Assembly: GCF_900167915.1 (NCBI RefSeq)
Contig: NZ_FUYM01000007.1
Location: 62,001 to 126,000, forward strand
Reading direction: 5' to 3'
From: Rhizorhabdus histidinilytica
Lineage (GTDB): Bacteria > Pseudomonadota > Alphaproteobacteria > Sphingomonadales > Sphingomonadaceae
Length of the DNA: 64,000 nucleotides
The notes under the pieces are model-generated. The model worked only from the letters and a program-made list of their open reading frames with translations. It made no database searches and was not told the DNA's origin. Shown here piece after piece: positions 40,083 through 49,467 of this stretch. Position 1 is the first letter of the stretch. Each line of letters begins with the position of its first letter. The position numbers were made by a program, and so were the translations under genes.

Positions 40083-41723
40083 TCAGCTGTTGCCTGGTGG
40101 CGATACCGGAAGGTCGGGCAGGCGGCGGCCGTGGTCGGGGGCCTCGTCGCGCCAGCGTACCGAGCCGAACGGCCGCTCGAGCATCCGCCGGACGCGCGGC
40201 TCGCATTTATCGACCTGGAACTCGGTCGCCCGGTCGCGGATGGCGCGATCCTCGGCGGTGGGGCGGTCGCGGGCGCGCAGATAGTCGTTCCAGGTGGGAT
40301 AGTGGAAGCGTTCCACCCAGACGCTGGGATCGGCCATGTCGCGGGCGAGCGAGACGTCGAACGCGCCGTTGCGCTCGCGGCTGCGCTTCACCTGCCGCAT
40401 CACGTCGTAGAAGCGCCGCGCATCCTCGGGCGCTACCGCATATTCGACCTCGATCACCACCGGGCCGCTGCGTCCGGTGATGTCGAGCTTGACCACCGGA
40501 TCGCTGCCTGGCGGCGGCCCCGCCTCGATCGCGGCACTGACCGGCAACGGCAGCAGATATCCGAGGAAGATACTGCCGAGCATCACCACGCCCGCGATCT
40601 GGATCGCGGTCGCGACGTCGATCTGCTGACCGATCTGGCCCCATAGCCAGGCCCCGCCCGCGAGGCCGCCGGCGATCACGGCCTGGAAGGCAGCCAGCGC
40701 CCGGCCGCTGACCCAGCGGGGGGAAGAGAGTTGCACCGACACGTTGAGCAGCGATATCGCCACCATCCACGCCCCGCCCGCGCAAAGCATCGCGAGGGCG
40801 GTCAGCGGGGTGTGGCGGCTGACCGAGATCAGCAGCAGCGCCAGCCCGAGCAGGAGGCTGCAGCCGCGCACCGTCCATTCGATCGGGAAGCGGGCGCGCA
40901 GCCGCGCGGTCGCCAGGCCGAAGCCGACCGCGCCGATCCCGAAGGCGCCGAGCAGCAGGCCATAGGTGCCCGGACCGCCGCCCAATATCTGCCGCGCCAC
41001 GAACGGGGTCATCGAATAGATCGCCGATGTGCCCATCGCCATGGTGATGGTGCGGCCGATCGCGCGGCGGATCGGTGGTGCGTGGCGGACGTAGCGCAGG
41101 CCGGCCAGCATCGCCCGATCGAGCCGCTCCGGCGGCAGGCGCGGCGGCTCGGCCTGCCGTTTCCACAGGTAGAGCGCGATCAGGATCGGCAGGTAGAGCA
41201 CCGCGTTGAGCGAGAAGGCGACGACCATCCCCGCCGAAGCGACGATGACGCCGCCGATCGCGGGACCGACGCTGCGCGCGGCGTTGTTGGAGAGTGAATA
41301 GAGCGCGACCGCCGCCGGCATCGCCTCGGGTCCGACCACTTCCGATGCGGAGGACTGCCAAGCGGGCGAATAGAGGGCGAGGCCGGTGCCGACGATGAAG
41401 CAGCACAGCAGGATGACGGCCGGCGAGATCAGCCCGAGCGCGGCGGCCGCCGCCAGCAGCAGCGCGCCCGAGAAGGAGAGGCAGAGCGCGGCGATCGCCA
41501 CCTTGCGCCGGTCGTACATGTCGGCGATCGCGCCCGCCGCGATCGCGAGCAGCATGATCGGCAGCATCGACGCGGTCTGCACCATCGCGACCAGATGTGG
41601 CGCATGGGTGATCTGCAGCATCGTCCAGGCCGCCGCAACGGCCTGGACCTGCTGGCCGAGATTGGAGAACAGGCTGGCCGTCCAGATGCGCCGGAAGGCG
41701 CGCTGGCGCAGCGGCGCGCCCAT
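40083..41723 (-). CDS. MFS_3-type transporter with C-terminal cytoplasmic domain
   Basis: A 546-residue carrier starting at ATG 41723 (MGAPLRQRAFRRIW). Twelve hydrophobic segments occupy about residues 15-410, with the loop motif DMYDRRKVAIAALC near 80. The remaining 130 residues (from KLDITGR) form a soluble domain rich in strands, with VEVEYAV-like and FDVSLARD segments resembling the ABM-like tails of the EntS/MFS_3 family. Such proteins export small molecules. It is divergent from an SDR across a 223-bp gap that holds an AACTGA-N7-TCA site over its predicted -35. The tail domain may sense or chemically handle the exported compound. Confidence 0.85.
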   Translation of the reverse strand: MGAPLRQRAFRRIWTASLFSNLGQQVQAVAAAWTMLQITHAPHLVAMVQTASMLPIMLLAIAAGAIADMYDRRKVAIAALCLSFSGALLLAAAAALGLISPAVILLCCFIVGTGLALYSPAWQSSASEVVGPEAMPAAVALYSLSNNAARSVGPAIGGVIVASAGMVVAFSLNAVLYLPILIALYLWKRQAEPPRLPPERLDRAMLAGLRYVRHAPPIRRAIGRTITMAMGTSAIYSMTPFVARQILGGGPGTYGLLLGAFGIGAVGFGLATARLRARFPIEWTVRGCSLLLGLALLLISVSRHTPLTALAMLCAGGAWMVAISLLNVSVQLSSPRWVSGRALAAFQAVIAGGLAGGAWLWGQIGQQIDVATAIQIAGVVMLGSIFLGYLLPLPVSAAIEAGPPPGSDPVVKLDITGRSGPVVIEVEYAVAPEDARRFYDVMRQVKRSRERNGAFDVSLARDMADPSVWVERFHYPTWNDYLRARDRPTAEDRAIRDRATEFQVDKCEPRVRRMLERPFGSVRWRDEAPDHGRRLPDLPVSPPGNS

Positions 41724-41814
41724 GGCGGATGCCTGCCTGTCCGCGTCCTTCCTTGCCGCCACGCGTCCTTCCCGCCGAGCCCGGGCACCGATGCCCGCGC
41801 CTCCGTCTAGAAAT

Positions 41815-41835
41815 AACTGACATATTGTCAACTTG
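41815..41835. promoter_or_regulatory. Operator related to the acyl-CoA synthetase site
   Basis: AACTGA-N7-TCA followed by AACTT, containing the perfect palindrome TGACATATTGTCA (41818-41830). The half-sites and N7 spacing match the operator at 31710. On the minus strand TTGACA (41831-41826) may be the -35 of the MFS_3 gene. Confidence 0.5.
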
Positions 41836-41946
41836 GAGCGGCCGGACCGCTCCGGTCTCGGGATGTTTTCCCCATGGTGGGCCGCCGGCCATCCATTGTG
41901 CGCCCCTCCCAGGCTCCATAGGCAGGTGGAAAGACGGGAGAAGGCG

Positions 41947-42819
41947 ATGGCGGAAGGCGATGGACGCGCGAGGGGCGGCCGGTTGGCGGGCCGGGTCGCG
42001 CTGGTGACCGGTTGCGGCCGCCTTCAAGGCATCGGCCGCGCGGTCGCGCTCGATCTCGCCGCCGCCGGGGCCGACGTCGCCGTCACGGACCTGCGGGTCG
42101 ACGGTGTGCGCAACGTCGCCGATACGAGCGAAGCGGAAGCGGCCATCGGCTGGCGCGGCTTGCCCAGCCTGGTCGAGGAGGTGCGGGCGATGGGCCGGCG
42201 CGCGGTCGCGCTCACCGGGGACATCAGCGATGAGGCCGACGCCGGGCGCATGGTTGGCGAGGCGATCGCCGCGTTGGGCCGGGTCGACATCCTCGTCAAC
42301 AATGCCGGTGCCCCGCACGGGTCGGATCGCGGGCCGAGTTGGGAGATTCCCATCGACGCCTTCGATGCGGTGATGCGGATCAACGCGCGCGGCGCCTTCC
42401 TGATGAGCCGGGCCGTGATCCGCCACCTGCTCGCGCGCCGCGCCGGGGGCGAGGAGATCGCAGGCCGGATCGTCAACATCGCGTCGGGCGCCGGCAAGCG
42501 CGGCGTTCCCGAACGCGCCGCCTATTGCGCGTCGAAATTCGCCGTCGTCGGCCTGACCCAGACGCTGGCGCAGGAACTGGGTGCGATGGATGTCACCGTC
42601 AACGCCGTCTGTCCCGGCGCGATCGCCACCGCGCGGGCGGCCTCGCGCGAGAAGCGCAAGGCAGAGGCCGGTGTGGCGTTCGAGTTCATCAAGTCGGCAG
42701 TGCCGCGGATCGGCACCGGCCACGACATCGCCCGCGCCGTCACCTTCCTTGCCGAGCCCGAGGCGAGCTTCGTCACTGGCCAATCGATCATGGTCGACGG
42801 CGGGATGCTGATGCTGTGA
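41947..42819 (+). CDS. Short-chain dehydrogenase/reductase with extended cofactor loop
   Basis: A 290-residue SDR. The glycine motif is TGCGRLQGIGRA, two residues longer than the classical TGxxxGIG, as seen in some catabolic SDRs. NNAGAPHGSD follows, the catalytic Ser is in NIASGAG, and Tyr/Lys in YCASK. A region around residues 45-70 (VADTSEAEAAIGWRGLPSLVEEV) is inserted relative to the short forms. A GGGAGAAGG site precedes ATG 41947. Its stop overlaps the GTG of the following MFS gene by four bases, so reduction or oxidation is coupled with transport. Confidence 0.9.
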   Translation: MAEGDGRARGGRLAGRVALVTGCGRLQGIGRAVALDLAAAGADVAVTDLRVDGVRNVADTSEAEAAIGWRGLPSLVEEVRAMGRRAVALTGDISDEADAGRMVGEAIAALGRVDILVNNAGAPHGSDRGPSWEIPIDAFDAVMRINARGAFLMSRAVIRHLLARRAGGEEIAGRIVNIASGAGKRGVPERAAYCASKFAVVGLTQTLAQELGAMDVTVNAVCPGAIATARAASREKRKAEAGVAFEFIKSAVPRIGTGHDIARAVTFLAEPEASFVTGQSIMVDGGMLML

Positions 42820-44180
42820 GCGGCGCCGCGCCGATCCCGACCGCGTCTCCGCCCGACAGGCCGGCGGGCACCGACGAGCCGATCTCCGCATCGGCCTGGA
42901 TCACCCTCACGGTCCTGCTGCTCTTCTACCTGATGTCCTTCGTCGACAAGCAGATGATCGCGCTGCTGGTCAACCCGATGGGCAAGGGGCTCGATCTCCA
43001 GGACAGCCAACTCGGCCTGCTCGTCGGCGCGGCGTTCGGTATCTTCTACACGCTCAGCGTGTTTGGTGCGGGCTGGCTGCTCGACCGCTATTCGAAGCGG
43101 ACGATCTTGTTCGTCGCGGTGCTCGGCTGGTCGCTCGCGGCGGCGGCGACCGGCCTGGCCTGGTCGTTCGAGCAGCTCTTCGTCGCACGGGCGCTGGTCG
43201 GGATCGGTGAGGGTTTCCTGCCTCCGGCCTCGCTCGCGCTGATCGCCGCCGTCTTTCCGCGCGGGCGGATCACCATGGCGACGAGCATCTTCTTCGCCGG
43301 TTCCAATATCGGATCGGTGCTCGCGCTGCTGGTCGGCGGCAGGGCGATCGCCTGGCTCGACGCGCGAGGCGGAGCGGTGCTGCCCTTCCTCGGTCATCTC
43401 GAGGCCTGGCGTGCGGCCTTCGTGCTGTCGGCGCTGCCAGGCATTCCGCTGGCGCTGCTCGCCTTCGCGATCCATCGCGGCGCTTCGCAACCCGTGCCCA
43501 GGGCCGTCGCGCGGATCGAGGGCGAGGACGACGGCTATCTCCGTTTCCTGCGCGCGCGTACCCGGCTGCTCGTCTGCCACAACCTGGCTTATGGCTTGAT
43601 GTCGTCGGCCTGCTACGCCGTGCTGCTCTGGGCGCCAGCCTATCTCGAACGCGGCTTCGGCTGGGGCGCGGACCGCGTCGGCATGGTGCTCGCGATCGGA
43701 TCGGCCTGCGGCGCCGCCGCCAATATCGGCTGGGGGATGATGAGCGACCGGCTGCTGCGCGGCGGGCGGCGCGACGCCCATTATCGCCTCTACCCCGGCC
43801 TCTACATGCTGTGCATCCCGGTGACCGCACTCACCTTCCTGTGGGTGGGACCGGCGGCCTTCCTGCCACTCTACATGATGGTGTCGGTGCTGTTGCTCGG
43901 ATCGGGCGGGATGACCGCCGCGCTTCAGCTTTCGGCGCCGCCGGGTCTGCGCGCGCGGGTGATGGGCATCCAGACGCTGTCCTCGGGCATCTTCGGGCTA
44001 GCACTGGCGCCGACGCTGGTGCCCAGCCTGGCGCAATATGTCTTCCGCGACCGGCAGGCGATCGGCCTGTCGATCGCGGTGGTGGTGGGCGTGTCGCTGC
44101 TCGCGACCATCCTGTTGCTCTTCTTCGCGCGCAGGGCGCTGCGCGAGGCCGTGGAGGCACGGGAGGAGGTGGGGCGGTAG
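42816..44180 (+). CDS. MFS transporter
   Basis: A 454-residue carrier starting at GTG 42816, inside the SDR stop (GTGA overlap); the longer open frame to 42339 is shadow of the SDR gene. The first segment starts SAWITLTVLLLFYLMSFVDKQMIALLV. The loop 2-3 motif is LLDRYSKRTILF and the TM4 motif VGIGEGFLPPASL. A periplasmic insertion between TM5 and TM6 (AWLDARGGAVLPFLGHLEAWR) is typical of the sphingomonad spinster-like/ACS carriers. Its partner SDR suggests that the transported compound carries an alcohol or ketone. Confidence 0.9.
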   Translation: MSGAAPIPTASPPDRPAGTDEPISASAWITLTVLLLFYLMSFVDKQMIALLVNPMGKGLDLQDSQLGLLVGAAFGIFYTLSVFGAGWLLDRYSKRTILFVAVLGWSLAAAATGLAWSFEQLFVARALVGIGEGFLPPASLALIAAVFPRGRITMATSIFFAGSNIGSVLALLVGGRAIAWLDARGGAVLPFLGHLEAWRAAFVLSALPGIPLALLAFAIHRGASQPVPRAVARIEGEDDGYLRFLRARTRLLVCHNLAYGLMSSACYAVLLWAPAYLERGFGWGADRVGMVLAIGSACGAAANIGWGMMSDRLLRGGRRDAHYRLYPGLYMLCIPVTALTFLWVGPAAFLPLYMMVSVLLLGSGGMTAALQLSAPPGLRARVMGIQTLSSGIFGLALAPTLVPSLAQYVFRDRQAIGLSIAVVVGVSLLATILLLFFARRALREAVEAREEVGR

Positions 44181-44188
44181 CGAAACCC

Positions 44189-44971
44189 TCAGGGTCGCTC
44201 CGCCAGATGCGACAGCATCCCCTCGGCCGAATCCTCATAGTTGAGCGTGCTGCCGAAGTTGCGCAGCCCCTGGTCGCGATTCTCCTCGAGGAAGGTGTAG
44301 CATACGCCGCTCTGGCCCCGGTCGCGTGCGGTGGGGTAGAGATCGGGATCGAGCGTGCGGCCGGCGGCGACCATCACCGCGCGGCGCAGCACGGTCGCAT
44401 CCTCGGCCGCCTCGACGTCCATCGCCTCGGTGCGCTCACGGAACCCCTCGACCAGCGGTTGTCCTGCCCAGTCAGCGGGGCCGGTGATCGCGCGCCGGTC
44501 GATCTGCCAGGACAGCACCGGCACGCCGTCGCGCAGCAGGGTCGCGGCGCCGGCGCCCAGCAGCCGGCGATGCCCCTGTTCCCAGGCGGCGATCTCGCGG
44601 TCCTCGACCAGCGCCTCGTAGCGGCGATGCGGCCGGCCCGTCGCCGCATGCGCCATCGCCAGCCCGGCGAGGTCGAACATATGGGTGCATTGCCGGCGCA
44701 TCGGCACCATCCGCCCGATCTCGGTCGAGCGGGCGGCGAGCGCGTGGCCGATCATCCCCTTGAGGCCGGACGTCGCCGCCGGGCAGGTGGTGAAGGGCGC
44801 CCGCACCGCCACCGCGCGCACGTCGGTCATCACCCCGTCGCGATGCTCGATCGTCACGCCGAAATGGTGGAAGTCGTCCTCCAGCCAGCCGACCACCGCG
44901 CCGTCGGGTTCGCGGCGCAGGTCGATCAGCCGGCGGAGCCGGCCGCCGATGCGGGGGTAGGCGTCGCCCAT
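44189..44971 (-). CDS. DUF2889 family protein
   Basis: A 260-residue protein with the DUF2889 pattern: WLEDDFHHFGVTIEHRDG near residue 30, then FTTCPAA near 60, and QCTHMFDLAGLAMAHAA near 94. Conserved His and Cys residues in these segments could bind a metal or cofactor but no function has been established to my knowledge. The gene is convergent with the MFS gene (8-bp gap) and has a weak ribosome site. DUF2889 genes occur in sphingomonad and actinobacterial catabolic clusters, so a role in steroid- or terpenoid-like degradation is possible, though unproven. Confidence 0.75.
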   Translation of the reverse strand: MGDAYPRIGGRLRRLIDLRREPDGAVVGWLEDDFHHFGVTIEHRDGVMTDVRAVAVRAPFTTCPAATSGLKGMIGHALAARSTEIGRMVPMRRQCTHMFDLAGLAMAHAATGRPHRRYEALVEDREIAAWEQGHRRLLGAGAATLLRDGVPVLSWQIDRRAITGPADWAGQPLVEGFRERTEAMDVEAAEDATVLRRAVMVAAGRTLDPDLYPTARDRGQSGVCYTFLEENRDQGLRNFGSTLNYEDSAEGMLSHLAERP

Positions 44972-45191
44972 CTCAGCGGGTCTCGGCGTTGGCTGTGCGG
45001 CTCATGGATCAGCTTCATCGGAGGCCGTCGACGGAGCGTCAAGGGCCGCGCCTGTCGCGAAAGGCCCGGAAAACCGGCATTCAGGGCGGAGACGGCTAAA
45101 ACCCGCCGAACCCATCACGCCGTGGCGGCGGCTGTTCGATATAGATCGAGGCTCGACGGGACATGATAGGACAGGCCGGGGAGAGGGAATC

Positions 45192-46565
45192 ATGACAGTG
45201 CATCGACCGATCGCGCGTCCGACGCTGGCCGAACGCCAGGCCGCCTGGATCGAGGCGCTCCGTTATGAGGATATCCCCGAGGAGGTGCGCGCCCGCGCCC
45301 GCCTGCTCCTGCTCGACTTCCTCGGCGTCGCGCGGCTCGGCTCGACCCTGCCGCAGGTGGCACCGGCGCGCGCGCTGCTGGAGATCATGGCGACCCTGCC
45401 CGAGGCGAGCGTGATCGGCGGCGGCGGCCGGGCGACCGCGGCCTATGCGGCCTATGCCAATGGCACCTTCGGCCATAGCTGCGAATATGACGATGCCCAT
45501 TTCGACTGCGGCCATCCCGGCGTCTGCGTGATCCCGGCGGCGCTGGCGCTGGCTGAACGGACCGATGCCAGCGGCAGGGACCTGCTCGTCGCGATCGTCG
45601 CGGGTTATCAGGCGATGGTCTGGTCGCAGGGGCCGGTGAACCGCCGGACCCTCGACATCGGCTGGCACGGGATGAAGATCGGCGGCGTCTTCGGCGCTGC
45701 GGCGGCCACCGCCAAGCTGCTCGGCCTGACTGCGGAGCAGACCGCCAATGCGCTGGCGATCGCCGGCAGCGACGCGTCGGGGACGATGGAATACGACCAG
45801 TCGGGCGGCGAGGTGAAGCGCTTCCACGCCGGCATGGCGTCGCGCGCGGGCGTCCAGGCGGCGCTGCTGGCGCAGGCCGGGCTGACCGGCCCGGTGACGA
45901 TCTTCGAAGGACCGCGCGGCATCCACAACCTGTTCACCGAGCGCCAGCCGAAGGATGCCGAGGGCTATTGGGACGGCAGCTTCCACATTCTGCGCACGAT
46001 GGTGAAGCTCCATCCGATGGTCGGCACCACCCATGGCGTGCTCGACGCGCTCGGCATGGTGCTCGACCGCCGCCCCGCCCGCGCCGAGGAGATCGAGCGG
46101 ATCGAATGCGGCATCGTCGATTGGGCGATCCCGCACGGCGCCGCGATCGTCCACCCTCACGACATGCTGAGCGCGCAATTCAGCCTCGCCTTCGCCTGCG
46201 CGCTGCGCGTGGCGAAGGGGCGGGTGCTGATCCGGGATCTCGCCGATCCCGCCTGCTGGCGTGACGAGGCGTTGAAGGCGCTCGCCAGCCGGGTGGAGCC
46301 GGTCGCGATCGAGGTTCCCGCCGACGCGGTCGAGCTGTGCGGCGGCGTCACCGTCCATTTCAGGGACGGCACGGTCGAGGCAGCATTCCAGCCCGCGCCG
46401 CGGGGTTATCCGACCAACCCGGCGGCCGCGGCCGACATCGAGGCGAAATTCCTCAACGTCGTCGACGGGCTGCTGAGCGGCGAGCAGGCACGGCGCGTGG
46501 TGGCGATGGCCGCCGACGTCGATGCGCTGCCGACGGTCGGCCCGTTGATCGCGGCGATCGGCTGA
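45192..46565 (+). CDS. MmgE/PrpD family protein
   Basis: A 457-residue protein with the two-domain fold of 2-methylcitrate dehydratase, cis-aconitate decarboxylase and iminodisuccinate epimerase. N-terminal marks are DFLGVARLGS and NGTFGHSCEYDDAHFDCGHPG, with the His/Asp set of the active site. Further on come GWHGMKIGGVFGAAAATAKLLGL and FHAGMASRAGVQAALLA, and the C-terminal lid domain starts near residue 270. There are no other methylcitrate-cycle genes here, so propionate use is not implied. A GGAGAGGG site precedes the ATG. It opens a three-gene run with two SDRs and may dehydrate or rearrange a hydroxylated carboxylic acid. Confidence 0.88.
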   Translation: MTVHRPIARPTLAERQAAWIEALRYEDIPEEVRARARLLLLDFLGVARLGSTLPQVAPARALLEIMATLPEASVIGGGGRATAAYAAYANGTFGHSCEYDDAHFDCGHPGVCVIPAALALAERTDASGRDLLVAIVAGYQAMVWSQGPVNRRTLDIGWHGMKIGGVFGAAAATAKLLGLTAEQTANALAIAGSDASGTMEYDQSGGEVKRFHAGMASRAGVQAALLAQAGLTGPVTIFEGPRGIHNLFTERQPKDAEGYWDGSFHILRTMVKLHPMVGTTHGVLDALGMVLDRRPARAEEIERIECGIVDWAIPHGAAIVHPHDMLSAQFSLAFACALRVAKGRVLIRDLADPACWRDEALKALASRVEPVAIEVPADAVELCGGVTVHFRDGTVEAAFQPAPRGYPTNPAAAADIEAKFLNVVDGLLSGEQARRVVAMAADVDALPTVGPLIAAIG

Positions 46566-46600
46566 GCCAACCAACATCATCTTCTGGAGAAAAGCGGATC

Positions 46601-47350
46601 ATGCGGTTCAAGGACAAGGTGGCGATCGTCACGGGCGCGGGCCAGGGCATCGGCGAGCATTATGCCAAGGCGATCGCCGCCGAGGGCGCGGCGGTCGTGG
46701 TCGCGGAGATCAACGCCGACAACGCCAGGCGCGTGGCGGAGGAGATCGTCGCCGCGGGCGGCAAGGCGATCCACCTCGCCACCGACGTCTCGTCGGAGGA
46801 TTCGTGCCAGGCCTGCGTCGACGCAACGGTCGAGGCGTTCGGCGGACTCGACTATCTCGTCAACAATGCTGCGATCTTCGCGGGCATGCGGCGCGAGCCG
46901 TGGATGCAGATCGACCTCGTTTATTATCGCCGCTTCATGGCGGTGAATTTCGAAAGCGTGCTGCTGATGACGCGCGCCGCCTATCCCGCGCTGGTCGCGC
47001 GCGGCGGCGGAGTGGTGCTCAACCAGTCGTCGAGCGCTGCCTGGTATGCGGGCAATTATTACGGCCTGTCGAAGCTCGGCGTGAACGGCCTCACCATCGC
47101 CCTCGCCAAGGAGCTGGGGCCGCAGAACATCCGGGTCAACGCGGTCGCACCCGGGCCGACCGATACGATGGCGACCCGCACATCGGTTGCGCCTGAGCGA
47201 TTGCAAGGGCTGCTCGACACCTTGCCGCTCAAACGCGTCGGGCAGACGCAGGACATCGTCAATACGGTGCTGTTCCTGCTGTCCGAAGAAGCCTCCTGGG
47301 TCACGGGCCAGATCTGGTCGGTCGACGGCGGCCAGATGATGCGCCCCTGA
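46601..47350 (+). CDS. Short-chain dehydrogenase/reductase
   Basis: A 249-residue classical SDR, 35 bp after the MmgE/PrpD gene with a CTGGAGAAA site. The cofactor motif is TGAGQGIGEH; AEINADN supplies an acid at the end of the second strand. NNAAIF follows; the catalytic Ser is in NQSSSA, and Tyr/Lys in YGLSK. The P-G-x-T-D-T segment after strand 6 is standard. The second SDR of this operon starts 23 bp later and is only distantly similar. The two may oxidise different hydroxyls or catalyse opposite steps of an epimerisation. Confidence 0.92.
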   Translation: MRFKDKVAIVTGAGQGIGEHYAKAIAAEGAAVVVAEINADNARRVAEEIVAAGGKAIHLATDVSSEDSCQACVDATVEAFGGLDYLVNNAAIFAGMRREPWMQIDLVYYRRFMAVNFESVLLMTRAAYPALVARGGGVVLNQSSSAAWYAGNYYGLSKLGVNGLTIALAKELGPQNIRVNAVAPGPTDTMATRTSVAPERLQGLLDTLPLKRVGQTQDIVNTVLFLLSEEASWVTGQIWSVDGGQMMRP

Positions 47351-47373
47351 CCGACGCGCGGGAGGCGGCCGCC

Positions 47374-48156
47374 ATGGGGTTCCGTCCCTTCGACCTGACC
47401 GGCAAGGTCAGCCTGGTGACGGGCGGCAATGGCGGGATCGGCTTCGGCATGGCGGCGGCGCTGGCGCAGGCCGGATCCGACATCGTGATCTGGGGGCGCA
47501 AGGCCGACAAGAATGCCGCCGCCGCTGCGGCGTTGCGGGCGATGGGGGCCAAGGTGCTCGATATCGCCCTCGACATTTCCGACCGCGCCGCGGTGGACGA
47601 CGCCATGGCCCGCTCGGTCGCGGAGATGGGGCGGGTCGACTGCTTCATCGCCAACGCCGCGATCGGCAAGCGCGGCACGCCCTTCGACGACATCGATGCG
47701 GCCACGCTGCGCGACGTCGTCGCGATCAACCTTGAAGGCACGATCTGGTGCCTGCGGGCCGCCGCCGCGACGATGGCCGAGCGGGCTCGCGCCGGCGATC
47801 CGGGCGGATCGATCATCGGCCTTTCGACGATCGCCACCTTCCAGGGCGTTTCGCGCAACCAGGCCTATGCCGCGACCAAGGGCGCGATGGTGCCGCTGAT
47901 CCGCTCGATCGCGGTCGAATATGGCCGCCACGGCATCCGCGCCAACACCATCACGCCCGGCTGGATCGCCACCGACCGCACCGCCTGGGCGCGCGAGGAT
48001 GGCGGCGCGTCCGACGCGGTGGTCAGGCGTACCCCCGCGCGCCGCTGGGGCGAACCGGCCGATTTCGGCGGCATCGCCGTCTATCTCGCCTCCGACGCAT
48101 CGCGTTTCCACACCGGCGACGATTTCGTGATCGACGGGGGCTATTCGATCTTCTGA
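47374..48156 (+). CDS. Short-chain dehydrogenase/reductase
   Basis: A 260-residue classical SDR with cofactor motif TGGNGGIGFG. The second strand ends WGRKADKN, so a basic residue (Arg) rather than Asp is present, which usually favours NADP(H). NAAIGKRG replaces the usual NNAG (Ala in place of the second Asn). The catalytic Ser is in LSTIA and Tyr/Lys in YAATK. A GGGAGG site precedes ATG 47374. Differing cofactor preference from the upstream SDR would suit an oxidation/reduction pair. It is convergent with the MFS gene at 48160 (3-bp gap). Confidence 0.92.
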   Translation: MGFRPFDLTGKVSLVTGGNGGIGFGMAAALAQAGSDIVIWGRKADKNAAAAAALRAMGAKVLDIALDISDRAAVDDAMARSVAEMGRVDCFIANAAIGKRGTPFDDIDAATLRDVVAINLEGTIWCLRAAAATMAERARAGDPGGSIIGLSTIATFQGVSRNQAYAATKGAMVPLIRSIAVEYGRHGIRANTITPGWIATDRTAWAREDGGASDAVVRRTPARRWGEPADFGGIAVYLASDASRFHTGDDFVIDGGYSIF

Positions 48157-48159
48157 GGG

Positions 48160-49467
48160 TCAGGCGATTGCCGAGACCGCTGTGCCGCCGGCCGTTTCCG
48201 GTCGGCGCAGACAGCGGGTCGCCGCGACCAGTGTCAGCGCCGCCGGGACATTGCCCAGCGCCACGACGATCAGCGCCGTCCGCAACCCCGCTTCGCCGCC
48301 GCCCAGTGCATCGCTGAGCAGCCCGGCGGCGAGCGGGCCGGCCCCCGTGCCGAGCAGGTTGGTGCAGAGCTGGGTGATCCCGGAGATGGTGCCGCGCACC
48401 TCGGGCGGCGACAGCGAGACGACCGAGCCGAAGCACTGGCCCAGCCAGGCGGCGGTGGTGACGCCCAGCAGCAGCATGGCCGCGATCGCCATCGGCAGGG
48501 TGGGCGACAGGAACAGCGCCAGCTCGACCGGCACGTTCGCCAGCAGGCCGCAGGTCGTGACGAGGTGGATGCGATCGCGCCGTCCGCGCGACAGCCGGTC
48601 GTTGAGGCGACCGAAGACCGGCAGGCATAGCCCCTGGATCACGCCGATCGACAGTGCGAGGATCAGCCCCGCGTCGCGGACGTCGGTGCCGTGTGCCCGG
48701 CCGAAGAAGGAGACCGACCAGGCGAATACGGCGGCGACGACGAACGATCCGAGCGTGACGCCGGCGATCGACCAGGGCAAGGCGGGCTCGGCGCGCATCG
48801 CCCGGAAGGCCGCCCGGAACGACGTGCGCTTCGGCGCCGGGCCCGCATCGTCAAGCTGGCCGCGCCGCGGTTCGCGCAGCGTCAGCAGGGTCAGCAGGCC
48901 CATGACGATGCCCGGCATGCCGGCAAGCAGGAACGCCGCCCGCCAGCCATAGGCATGCGCCACCATCCCGCCGAACAGGAAGACCAGTGCCATGCCGAGC
49001 GCGGTGCTGGCATAGAAGATGCCGAAGGCGAGGCCGCGCTGTCGCGGGGCGAAATGATCGGCGATCAGCGCGGTGGCGGTGGATGCGCCGCCGCCCTCCG
49101 CCGCGCCGACGCCGAGCCGGAGCAGGGCGAGGGTTAGGGCGTTGGAGGCGAGCGATCCGAGCGCGGTCAGCATGCTCCACAGCATCACCAGCCCCGACAG
49201 CAGCCGGACGCGGTTGACCCGGTCGGCGAGCAGGCCGAGCGGAATGACGGTGACCATGAAGCCCAGCGCATGCGCCATGCCGCCGAGGAAACCGACATAG
49301 GAATCGCTGAGCTTCAGGTCGTGCTTCACGGCCTCCATCACCACCGCGATGACCTGGCGGTCGATGGTGTGGCAACAATAGATGCCGGTCAGCAGCGCGA
49401 GCGCCCACCAGCGGTTCGCCGCACCCCGTGCGGCATCGCCGTCGTTCTTTCCTTCGAAGCCGTGCAT
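48160..49467 (-). CDS. MFS transporter
   Basis: A 435-residue carrier with twelve predicted membrane segments. The N-terminal segment contains YCCHTIDRQVIAVVME, the loop 2-3 motif is LADRVNRVRLL, and the TM4 motif is GVGAAEGGGAS, the form found in the spinster/hexuronate-like group. A cytoplasmic loop of about 30 residues (REPRRGQLDDAGPAPKRTS) joins the halves. AGGAC precedes the ATG. It stands alone on the minus strand, divergent from the CoA-transferase gene across 181 bp. Substrate unknown; it is the fifth intact MFS carrier of this region and is not a close copy of the others. Confidence 0.9.
   Translation of the reverse strand: MHGFEGKNDGDAARGAANRWWALALLTGIYCCHTIDRQVIAVVMEAVKHDLKLSDSYVGFLGGMAHALGFMVTVIPLGLLADRVNRVRLLSGLVMLWSMLTALGSLASNALTLALLRLGVGAAEGGGASTATALIADHFAPRQRGLAFGIFYASTALGMALVFLFGGMVAHAYGWRAAFLLAGMPGIVMGLLTLLTLREPRRGQLDDAGPAPKRTSFRAAFRAMRAEPALPWSIAGVTLGSFVVAAVFAWSVSFFGRAHGTDVRDAGLILALSIGVIQGLCLPVFGRLNDRLSRGRRDRIHLVTTCGLLANVPVELALFLSPTLPMAIAAMLLLGVTTAAWLGQCFGSVVSLSPPEVRGTISGITQLCTNLLGTGAGPLAAGLLSDALGGGEAGLRTALIVVALGNVPAALTLVAATRCLRRPETAGGTAVSAIA

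Noticed and set aside
45192-46565. 2-Methylcitrate dehydratase (PrpD) for propionate use
   Set aside because: No prpB or prpC partner is near, and the family covers several other reactions.
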